A stretch of 14,268 nucleotides of DNA from Daldinia sp. FL1419 (lineage: Eukaryota > Ascomycota > Sordariomycetes > Xylariales > Hypoxylaceae), in the NCBI GenBank assembly GCA_025201765.1, contig MU623716.1, positions 1-14,268 of the forward strand, written 5' to 3'. Under the pieces are notes generated by a model, which was given only the letters and a program-made list of their open reading frames with translations, was not told the DNA's origin and did not search any database. Position 1 is the stretch's first letter. Each line of letters opens with the position of its first letter. The position numbers and the translations under genes are program-made. Of the stretch, positions 6,515 through 14,268 are shown piece after piece.

Positions 6515-7954
6515 TCAACTACTCTTCTCATGATCAGGACTGCGATCCAAGTCCCCAATGATAATCCCCAGGATCCAGCAGTTAACTAAGAAAAAGACTA
6601 AAGATAATGCCCAGAGCCCAGGGACAAATGTGCTAAAGCCGAGAAACTCAAGATTGTAGGCTTGCTGTAACCATAAACCCTGAGTGGCGACCCACAAACC
6701 AAGAGCGGATAAGCCAAGACGGGGACTCTGAAAAAACGATGAGTTTGGTAGGTATAAAGGCAGGAAGACCATATACCAGAGGAAGTACTGTCCAAAAATT
6801 GTTAGATACATAGATAATAGAGTAGAGACATGCAAGATTATGTATTTGGAGAATTAAACTTAAGTGTCTACGAGTAGAAATCAAATATAAAGGGGTTAAG
6901 GGTTAATTAAACATACCTGACTTGTACAGACTTTGTTGAATGTAACAAAGGCAAAAGTCTGCGCCAACATGGTAGTAGGCAAGTCCTTCTTAGCTCCAGC
7001 TACAGGAATAAAAATCGTTGACAGGACTAGCTGTGGTAAAAAGGCGACCGACTCGGCTTTGATTAAAGTGGTGCTTGGGTGTGCTGAAGTAAGGTAAAGC
7101 AGGATGTTGTACGGACTAAAGTTGTGTCGGTGGTCGATTCGGGATACGTGATGGAGGAAAGTGTGTGTAAGGAATGGCATCCCATAGAGTGTGTACATGA
7201 TAGCATTTAAGACTAAGAATGTACCCAGACTAATAAGTGCAAGTGAGATGCGTTCAGGCGTAATAAATGCCATGACCTTGTCCAATAGTGTTGTTGCCCT
7301 AGACGTGCTTTTACCTAGCTTCTCTACTCGTTGGTGAGTATTCGTTCCCCGGCCCATTTGCTGCGTATCCATCCACCACACGACGGCCGGCGCATAAATA
7401 AAGGGATAGATCTTGAAATGTACACCTAGTCCCAGGAGTACACCCGCGAGTACAATCCTCTTCTCAAGAACTGCCCATAATAAAGCCATGACTAGTACGC
7501 CAAGCAGTCCCTCAGAACTACCTCTTGTGCTGATAGTGGCCACCATGGGGTTTAATAACCAGATACTCGCGTACCTACAAGCCCGGTCTTCAGGCATGCG
7601 CATGGCTGGCCCTTGGAGCACACAGATGATCAAATACCCGGCCAGAATGTCAGATGCAGCGAATAACACCTTTCCAAAAGAGAACCAGACAGTACCAGGC
7701 CACGTGGTCGGATATAAGAGCCACGCCAACAAAGGTGTATAGCGGTATGTCTCGCGAGTATACGGCGATGCAGACGTAGATGCGAAGGTGAAGCGTGCAG
7801 CATCCGTGAAAACCAGGTAGTCGATGTCAGTATACTTGAGAGGGGAGTTAGCATCTTGCCATAGACCGTATATAAGCATGGTAGCACGAAGTATAGTGGC
7901 TGCCGCAAAGAGAGGCGCAGGCCGTGAGATGAGAGCCCTAGCTTGCGACGCCAT
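6515..7954 (-). CDS. GPI14: GPI mannosyltransferase 1 (PIG-M family), exons 7954-6917 and 6787-6515
   Basis: Predicted 436-residue multi-pass ER membrane enzyme that adds the first mannose, alpha-1,4-linked from dolichol-phosphate mannose, to glucosaminyl-phosphatidylinositol in GPI-anchor synthesis. In this family it works with a PBN1/PIG-X partner, which is not in this window. Visible family marks are the luminal DXD motif (D43, D45 in YTDIDYLVFTDAARF), TYRYTPLLAWLL at 69-80, HFKIYP at 179-184, HRHNFSPY at 275-282, and NKVCTSQ joined to YFLWY at 340-351 across the splice. The last exon supplies the final 90 residues with several membrane segments. The start is ATG at 7954 (AAA at -3, GCG next), because upstream in-frame sequence begins only with GTG and does not resemble the family. 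Length is close to yeast Gpi14. Identification is firm. Confidence 0.93.
6788..6916 (-). other. Intron of GPI14 (129 bp)
   Basis: On the minus strand the donor is CAG/GTATGT, the branch site CTAAC, and the acceptor GGACAG/TACTTC. It is phase 0, between Gln346 and Tyr347. Retention would end the protein after VCLINP and delete the last membrane segments. Confidence 0.92.
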
Positions 7955-8278
7955 TTTTTCAAGTGAGGCCACTAATAATATTTTTAAATGCGATTTCTCC
8001 GCCCTGATAGAAAAGCCTGTCCAATAGAGGAATGCCGCCCTGGGAAATAAATAAGTGGCCAGCACTTGTAAGAGCAGAACGGAATGCTCGACGCTGCTCC
8101 AGTGATCAATTCTCGATAAGCACCGACTTATTACTTTTCGACGTCAAACATGATCTACTCGAAGATCAGTGAAAGTAAATACAGTAGTACATTTATACAT
8201 AAGAGATACGCAAAAGTCAAATGTTGATCTTAATAGAATTATAAGAAAGCTGTGAAGTTGGAGGTTGAAAGGGGGATA

Positions 8279-8311
8279 TCTAGGTACATACCTAGGTTAG
8301 GTAGGTATGTG
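8279..8311. repeat. TAGGTA/CCTAGG repeat cluster
   Basis: TCTAGGTACATACCTAGG is followed by TTAGGTAGGTATGTG. It is the same motif family as at 6061-6083, with several overlapping inverted and direct units. Confidence 0.5.
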
Positions 8312-8381
8312 ATGACTTATCACGAAAGCCGGCAAATCTTCGGTGAAACGAGTGTCACCAGATGTGGTCGGCTGCCTAATA

Positions 8382-8401
8382 CCAATGGTACGGATCCGTA
8401 C
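8382..8401. promoter_or_regulatory. CCAAT box next to a 14-bp palindrome
   Basis: CCAAT (8382-8386) is followed after one base by the perfect palindrome GTACGGATCCGTAC (8388-8401), which contains CGG and CCG triplets in inverted order. CCAAT is bound by the HAP complex in fungi and inverted CGG triplets by Zn2Cys6 factors; use of either here is inference. Confidence 0.35.
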
Positions 8402-8604
8402 TCTCAATAGCTTACTAACGTAGCTTCGCTATCAACTGATAGGTACGATAACCAAAGATAGAGGAGTATTAATAAGTTTATAAAGTGCGTCACCCAATAT
8501 ACGTAATTAGAACTCACTTGTGCAACACCTATTAACTACTATTATCAAATCGTCGCACTTGAATCTTGAAAGGAAACCCGTTTTACTAGATTATAGAGGA
8601 AGGG

Positions 8605-9636
8605 ATGTCTGAGGTAATTGTCCCCCAGAGCCAAAACCGAAGCCAAAATCAGAGCCGAGCGATGGGCGGTGGCGTCAAGAGAGATCACCAGGGAAAGGAA
8701 AAGGTGTCGGACAGTAGGGCTACTAGAGATATTCCTCGTAACCAGTATACTTCCATGTTCGAGTCCTTTCGCGACGATTTGGATGAGCATCATGACCGCC
8801 GGATGAAGATTGGGAAAGTTTCTCGAGATGTCACGGCTCTTAGCAAGAAGATGTGAGTTGAAGAACGTTTGAAATATTGCCTTGCCCCTGATTTCTAATT
8901 ATATATCATAGAATTTTTACACTCCAACGGTAATACCATGTATCCCGTTTACCTTTTCTTTTTCCTCTCAATCTGCATTGAAGTGTCTATCAATGTTCTC
9001 GCGTTGTTCATTCCTAACGGGTATCTCAGTGTTCGCAAACTTAACCAGCCTCTCCCCCCTCGCATCCAAGTAGATGTCGATGAGCGTCTAGGGGAGATAG
9101 CAGGGCATCTAGCAACCATTGAATCCGATGTAACGGGTATGAACCGTTATCGGTACCCGTTGATTTGTCTCGAGGAATTCGTCGAGGCCATCTCATTCTC
9201 CCACTACCTTCAATATCAGAAACTCCTCACGCCATCCCAAGCCCAAGAGGCTCTCCCGGCGAACATAGCACTAACGGCTCCTGACTACCTGTTCGGTATA
9301 TTTGACTTGACCGGTGAGATGATGCGCTTCGCAACCGCCGTCACCGCTTTGACCGGTAGCATGCCGGGATCGGGCACAAAAGTCTCTGGCGACGACCGGT
9401 CCATCTTAGGAGACCTGCAGGATGTAAGTTCCATGCTTCAAATCTACCCACCCGCCGGTGGGAGGCCGGGTATCTACGCCAAGAAGCTGGATATCATGAT
9501 CGAGCAGGTCCGCAAGGTGGAGAGGGTTGGATACGGGATGACCGTCCGCGGTAATGAGAGGCCGACAGGCTGGATGCCAGATATGGATGAGTCCGGAGGA
9601 TTTGAGATGGGCCAGGAACATGTCGCTATGGATTGA
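8605..9636 (+). CDS. TSNAX: Translin-associated factor X (TRAX), exons 8605-8852, 8912-8929, 9030-9636
   Basis: Predicted 290-residue protein, the same length as human TSNAX. TRAX joins translin in the C3PO ribonuclease; in Neurospora that complex trims pre-tRNA 5' leaders. After a polar N-terminus (1-45) the translin fold begins at FESFRDDLDEHHDRR and SRDVTALSKK, continues through exon 2 (IFTLQR), and holds EEFVEAISFSHYL, PDYLFGIFDLTGEMMR and a C-terminal KLDIMIEQVRKVERVGYGMTVRG. The four acidic residues corresponding to the catalytic set of TRAX are present: E138, E141, D181 and E185. Splicing restores family sequence at both junctions, and the final exon runs open to the TGA. The start ATG at 8605 is the only good candidate. 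The translin partner is not in this window. Identification is strong; the exact exon 2 limits rest on splice signals and similarity. Confidence 0.9.
8853..8911 (+). other. TRAX intron 1 (59 bp)
   Basis: Donor GTGAGT, branch-like CTAAT near 8896 and acceptor CATAG. It splits an ATA codon after its second base. Reading through would stop at once (ATG TGA). Confidence 0.85.
8912..8929 (+). other. TRAX exon 2, an 18-nt micro-exon
   Basis: Only 18 bases, giving the end of Ile83, then IFTLQ and the first two bases of Arg89. The family has matching sequence here (SKK-IIFTLQR). Skipping it would keep the reading frame but remove six residues from a helix of the translin fold. Confidence 0.8.
8930..9029 (+). 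other. TRAX intron 2 (100 bp)
   Basis: Donor GTAATA (weaker than usual), perfect branch site CTAAC at 9014-9018 and acceptor CTCAG at 9025-9029. It contains an open frame in the downstream phase that looks like a hydrophobic N-terminus but is intronic. Confidence 0.82.
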
Positions 9637-11607
9637 GGAAATTTGGGAAGATCATTTTTGGCTCCCACTTCCATATGGGACTTCGGCCGCATAAGGAACC
9701 CTCTCCGATATTGAGCTATTCCATCAATTACGTACCTAATAAGATGCCATCGTAACTTCGACGGTGAAGTGATCTTCGTTGTTTAGTCTGCTCCCTATCA
9801 AGCGGATATTGAGATCCCCAGATAGGAGATTTAGAACAGAGCTGCTCCCATCACGCAGTCACTGGCCCCCATAGTTTAGATCCAGAGTTTCCCTTCAGGA
9901 AAGCGAAGTTGTTTCAATGTCTTCTAGGTTCACCTTGTGATGATGGAGGCCGTACGGGCGCAATACGCATGCGAGTGCTTCAAATCGACAATATCAGTTC
10001 CATCTCCGTTTGTCCGGTATCGACCCATGCAATATGTGGCTCTGAATGGTTCTCATCAGCGCATGTCGTGCAAGGAGATCAGGGGCAGCTCCACATCCAG
10101 AAAACCTCATTTTCCAGGCGCGTGATTATTATAGACATCCATACAATGCCCATACAATGAAAAAGTAAGGAAATGATGTATGAGAAACACCTAGGTATGA
10201 AGATGTTATTGTATGTCGCTTCCGGCGGTGACCCATTTTCCTGTAGAGAAGCCTGGAAGAGTATCCCAATACGCAATTCGGGGTTGCTACTGCTATTTTT
10301 AATCGCCGACGGTGAAAATATGCGGCTGTATCAATGACCCAGGCAGGGAATACGCTTGGACTCTAGAGCGCATTATGTAGTGTATGTGATGCATACGTGC
10401 AATGGAGATATTCCACATCCGTAGCATGAAGCGATATTAATGGCGTCTTGAAAAATTAAGTCTGCTACGCAGCTTGCTTTGGCTAGTAATTCAGGCTTGC
10501 ATTAAGTCAAGATATCGAGAACACGGCCATCCCCGCAATCTTCGAGTTTTCTCTAGTCACACGTAGATGATATCATGAAGCTTTAGATAGGCGACGATGC
10601 CCGTATTAAACTAACTACTGCGTATCGAACACTGGAGTAATTTTAAGGGTTCAGTAAATATGTGCGTTGTCTCTGTTGTGTATCATAGCCTTAGCGTGCG
10701 TTTGTGCTCATACAGGTACCTGTTATTTGATGTCCGGGAGCCCAGGGATCTGACCGGATAAATGTGTTCAGTTATGACCTTACCACAAGAGGATGAATAC
10801 TACATAGTAAGCTAGGACGCGGCATGGCCGGATAATACCATGTGGGCTAATCCGTAAGATCGAGATAGACTACGTTGGCCCCTTTCCTTTTCCATTAAGA
10901 ATTAGGAATTCATTATCGACCGTATTGCGTACCAACAGATTCACCGCAAGTTTAGATAACCCTACTATCGAGTCGCATGTCCTTTCTTTATCAGTAACGC
11001 GTTCTGACGTTTGTTGTCACAGACCCCCCCAGTTTAAATGTTAGCCCGTATTGACGCCGAGATGAGGCTTAAACCCACGTGGACGGTGGATGGTGCCAGG
11101 ACATATCTCGATGTGGTTGTTATGTGTTTCGATTAACTAACCTAGTTAACTCATTCATGTCTCTGTAATATTCTTATTTGGTTGAGTTCTCAGTTAGTCT
11201 ATCCTGGCAAGGAATAATTACCCTTTTCTGATTCGGCGACTGACTGAGCCAAAGGCCACAGGGGTCTAAATTGTGACATCCTGTAGATGCTACTCTGTAA
11301 TGCCCCGATATTGCATTAAACCGGGAGGTCCGGATGGATTCTCCAAATACTAAGATTGGAAATGCTTCATTTTACCTTCACTTACAGATCCTTACAATCC
11401 TACCTGTCTGTTCTACAGAACCCGTGGGGTTCAGATGACTTGAAAGGTTTACCAATAGGCCAAATGCTCCCACAGCACTTCGGTTATGCGTAAACCAACG
11501 AAGGCATATGACGTGTTGCCCTCAGCTTCCTCAGCTCCGTGGATTTGTGGGGTGCAATCCGGGGTAAGGCAAGCTACAAGCGGCCAAGCAATCATCGTAT
11601 CGCGTGG
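9637..11607. other. Intergenic, no recognised gene
   Basis: About 2 kb of ordinary composition downstream of TRAX. The open frames are short (under 85 codons), lack recognisable domains and show no intron structure that would join them. It contains a palindrome CAGGTACCTG at 10713-10722 and a hairpin GAACCC-GTG-GGGTTC at 11418-11432. No tRNA-like box B sequence was found. Confidence 0.55.
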
Positions 11608-11638
11608 CGTGTAGATTCTTTGTAGATTCGTGTAGATT
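11608..11638. repeat. Three close copies of TGTAGATT
   Basis: The octamer TGTAGATT occurs three times within about 30 bases, with variable spacers, and in related form (TGTAGATTGTAGAT) near 11920. Confidence 0.55.
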
Positions 11639-11809
11639 ACTGCATCTAGAAGACCTTGGTGTCCTTTGTGGACTTTGGCGACGCCAGTCGCACCAAAGGA
11701 ACAACTTTATTGAGCCAAGTAGCTGTATACCGCGGCACTCAGTCACCAATGACATAGCATATCCGGGCGGTGAGAGTAGACGATGTAAGTCTTGAACGAT
11801 TCTTGGAGA

Positions 11810-12100
11810 TCACGATGGTGGAGGATGAGGGGAAATGTTGGCATTCCCCCGCTCATGTGGGGGATTAGTTGTTTTGTGAGCCGAGTCTCGTGTGGTCTTG
11901 GTACATGTAAATGGTAAATGTAGATTGTAGATACTCGGATACTTCGCCATTTCTCTTATTATTTTCTTCTTATACAACGCAAGTAGCGCAAGTAGCGCCA
12001 GTAGCGCCAGTAGCGCGTAGACTAAGATCTGGGTATCTAGAGCTTCGGGTCGACTAAAGAAGAGGTAAGGTAAGACAAGAAGGAGAAAAATGCAAGTCAT
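11810..12100 (-). CDS. Doubtful 96-codon ORF with a hydrophobic start
   Basis: An ATG-started frame whose first 16 residues (MTCIFLLLVLPYLFFS) resemble a signal peptide. It is followed by a second hydrophobic stretch, ALLALLALLALLAL (residues about 29-42), produced by the 9-bp tandem repeat at 11979-12014, then a short basic stretch (YKKK) and a polar, Pro/His-rich tail ending HPPPS. I recognise no family. The hydrophobicity comes largely from the DNA repeat, and the frame has no obvious promoter or intron. It could be a small secreted or membrane protein, but a chance frame is more likely. Confidence 0.15.
   Translation of the reverse strand: MTCIFLLLVLPYLFFSRPEALDTQILVYALLALLALLALLALYKKKIIREMAKYPSIYNLHLPFTCTKTTRDSAHKTTNPPHERGNANISPHPPPS
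11979..12017. repeat. 9-bp tandem repeat, four units
   Basis: GCAAGTAGC twice, GCCAGTAGC twice, then a partial GCG. The two halves differ by one base (A or C at the third position). Confidence 0.88.
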
Positions 12101-12967
12101 GAATCCCGAGCCGGCGTCCCGCTTCGTGGTTTTACTTCGCCATGAATACCACTCGCGTCGGTAAACGGCTGAACCGATTTGAAATTATTATGTATAATGA
12201 TTACAACGAACCAATGAGCCAGTAAGGGGATGCGTATTTGAGAGATAGTGCTTACATAGGGAATTAAAACGTGCCCAGTCATAACCAATTAAAATCTATA
12301 TTAAATAGTTTATGCATCTATCAAACAAAAAAGGACAACCCTGTTTAATTGTTTCGTGCATGTATTTTTGTGGGGTTGCACAATTGGCAACCAAATGATC
12401 ATGTAAAATAATAAAATCAGTACTACATTATGTGTAAGTACGTACCTACCTAGACTATCGAAATCCATATGGGAAGAGGGGAAGAATTTACTAATCTAGA
12501 CTAGCCCCATTTCACTATTATAGTTACAAGCTAACACAAACAAAAAAACAATTATTTTTGCCACATTTAACTAGTCAAATATGTTACCGAACTGTTTTGT
12601 TTTTCTTTTTCGGGTTCTCCTGCAGACTGCATATACTTGGTAGTTAATCTCAACCACGAGGTAACTTGGTAAGGAGAGACAAATGCGGCTACCCTCAGCG
12701 ACCTGTAGCGAACCACTCTACTGTAATCTCCTTTGACTCACTTTGGTTGTATAGCGTTGCATTCGCCCTCGTTTTCATCATATTTCTAGCCAAACGTGTT
12801 GTAATAATCTAGGAAAAGTATGTATACACTTAGTAGACAACAATCCATATCTAGTTAAACCAAATAAACTAATATCGTAAATGGCTTTGCAATTGTTATA
12901 AACTCCGCATCCCGGGACTATAGTTCAATTATTCAGCCAAGCAGCTCTTCTCAACAGATTACCTCAC

Positions 12968-12996
12968 AAAAACGAAAAACGAAAACGAAAAATGAA
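12968..12996. repeat. (ACGAAAA)n-like low-complexity run
   Basis: Three successive ACGAAA(A) units and a degenerate fourth (ATGAAA). Confidence 0.75.
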
Positions 12997-13404
12997 AGGA
13001 TGGTAGTGGAACGACTGGAAACTCGTCCCTTTTCTCCGGCGCGGCAGGGAGAAGACACTACGAAATAGTATCAAAAGACTAACAGGGATTACGACCCTCA
13101 AGACGATCAAGCATTCGTCCGGATCTATCGAAGCAAGCAATGGCTTGCCAAGCTAAGCTTTAACCCCAGTTTCAAGCGTCTAGCTATAAAACCCGCCTTT
13201 AATCTATATAGGCATCTAGCGTCCGGATCTAAACTAGACCTATCCTAGACCTACCCACGACCTAAACATTTACTAAAACGATCACTACTTTTTCCAGAAG
13301 CTGAGCCTTCTTTCTTAGCGCCAAGCCACCCGATTCAAAACGGTCTGCATGATATTACCAGCATTAACCAGCATCTTGCAAAGAAGCGAAAAGGGGAGTA
13401 GATG

Positions 13405-13420
13405 TTCCGCTAGAGCGGAA
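13405..13420. repeat. Compact inverted repeat TTCCGCT-AG-AGCGGAA
   Basis: Seven-base perfect arms with a two-base spacer. The core CCG-N6-CGG has the triplet layout recognised by some Zn2Cys6 factors; a regulatory role is conjecture. Confidence 0.45.
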
Positions 13421-13769
13421 GACGACACGACTGGTTTGACTGGTCTATCATATCCATATTTATTTTCCTTCGTTTTCTCTTTATTGGTGCATATTGTAGG
13501 TAGTCCTTTCTTCTTAATAAATGATGTTTGTCTGTGTTATCAGTTTCTGTAATAGACATCTTCTTTTTTTCCCCTTCACTTCGCGTTGATTGGAACAGTC
13601 GAATACTCCAATATAAAACTATGCTTATGCCCAATTTATGTATGTGAATTGCTCTTTTCATCCAACGACTGCAACGTAAAGAAAAAGTGTCTCAATGCAA
13701 CCCGATCTATTGGTAGCTAGTAGCTATTAGTTCTAGCGATGCCATTTTCCGGGCTTTTCTGGACAACAT

Positions 13770-13784
13770 GGGGTAACTTACCCC
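13770..13784. repeat. Odd palindrome GGGGTAA-C-TTACCCC
   Basis: Seven-base perfect arms around one base. A further ACAT (13766-13769) and ATGT (13787-13790) flank it with a two-base offset on the right. Confidence 0.5.
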
Positions 13785-13904
13785 GAATGTTCAAAGTGCA
13801 AAAGCCAAGCTGTGACCCCTTGTCTACTTGGTATATCTAATTATACCATATATAGACATAGTTATATGATAGATACTTGGAGATGCAAGTCACGATTTGC
13901 GAAA

Positions 13905-13975
13905 CCCCCCCCCCAAAAAAAAACACTGATGAAGAGACAAGGGGGGGGGAAACGAGGTGGAGTGAAAAAAAAAAA
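13905..13975. repeat. Homopolymer cluster (C10, A9, G9, A11-12)
   Basis: Ten C run directly into nine A (13905-13923), followed by nine G (13941-13949) and a run of A (about 13965-13975). Lengths in such runs are prone to sequencing error. Confidence 0.7.
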
Positions 13976-14128
13976 TACGTAAAACGAAGAACCCTTGTCT
14001 GCTATTTCCCCACCGCTATGGATGGAGTAGATGGCATGGCTGGTTGGTTCGTCTATCTCTCTCTCGGTCTCTTTATAATTCTACCTGCATGAAGACTAAG
14101 ATTTATTACCTACGTACACACGTACAGG

Positions 14129-14268
<140 letters not shown>

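Larger units (their letters stand above)
7955..8604. promoter_or_regulatory. Divergent upstream region shared by GPI14 and TRAX
   Basis: The 650 bases between two divergent start codons must hold both promoters. It contains a CCAAT at 8382-8386 directly before a 14-bp palindrome (8388-8401) and a TAGGTA-type repeat cluster (8279-8311). I see no coding sequence, and the transcription starts are unknown. Confidence 0.6.

Noticed and set aside
6788..6835. Separate small membrane protein starting MHVSTLLSMYL upstream of YFLWYM
   Set aside because: This stretch is the 3' end of the GPI14 intron. YFLWY continues NKVCTSQ of the first exon, as in the PIG-M family.
7955..8065. Extended N-terminus of GPI14 from a GTG codon
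   Set aside because: No ATG in that stretch and no resemblance to the family; the ATG at 7954 has good context and the right distance to the DXD motif.
8938..9029. Hydrophobic N-terminus MYPVYLFFFLS... in front of the TRAX C-terminal part, as if a membrane protein started there
   Set aside because: It is intron 2 read in frame. CTAAC and CTCAG precede the point where family similarity begins, and exons 1 and 2 supply the missing translin N-terminus.

Overview
The window looks like nuclear DNA of a filamentous ascomycete (Pezizomycotina, probably a Sordariomycete). It has short introns with GT...AG ends and CTAAC-type branch sites, three recognisable eukaryotic genes, long A/T-saturated blocks typical of RIP (repeat-induced point mutation), and scattered TAGGTACCTA-type motifs. 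The class-level placement is inference. The last 139 bases are almost pure G, which suggests a contig end with a sequencing artefact.

Left part (1-2822): an almost G/C-free block is interrupted at 518-1990 by a complete LTR element. Its LTRs are 182 bp with TG...CA ends, and identical 5-bp target duplications (AACTT) flank it. The 1109-bp interior has no gag/pol coding capacity, so this is a TRIM-like non-autonomous retrotransposon. The two LTRs differ by 19 transitions, all C->T or G->A and all in the left half; the right half is identical. This patchy RIP pattern is the most striking observation here.

Middle part (2823-9636): three protein genes. A two-exon F-box protein gene (+, 3565-5458) faces a two-exon GPI14/PIG-M gene (-, 6515-7954), which encodes the mannosyltransferase that adds the first mannose to GPI anchors in the ER. 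Divergent from GPI14, across a 650-bp shared upstream region, lies a three-exon gene for translin-associated factor X (TRAX; +, 8605-9636). TRAX is the catalytic subunit of the C3PO RNase, and its second exon is only 18 nt. The three genes belong to unrelated pathways (ubiquitin ligase adaptor, GPI anchor synthesis, RNA processing), and nothing suggests a functional cluster.

Right part (9637-14129): about 4.5 kb of ordinary base composition in which I recognise no gene. It holds short tandem repeats, small palindromes and one doubtful small ORF. I found no tRNA, rRNA, CRISPR array, telomere repeat or intact transposase. The novelty is mostly in the LTR element and its mutation pattern, not in a new multi-gene system.
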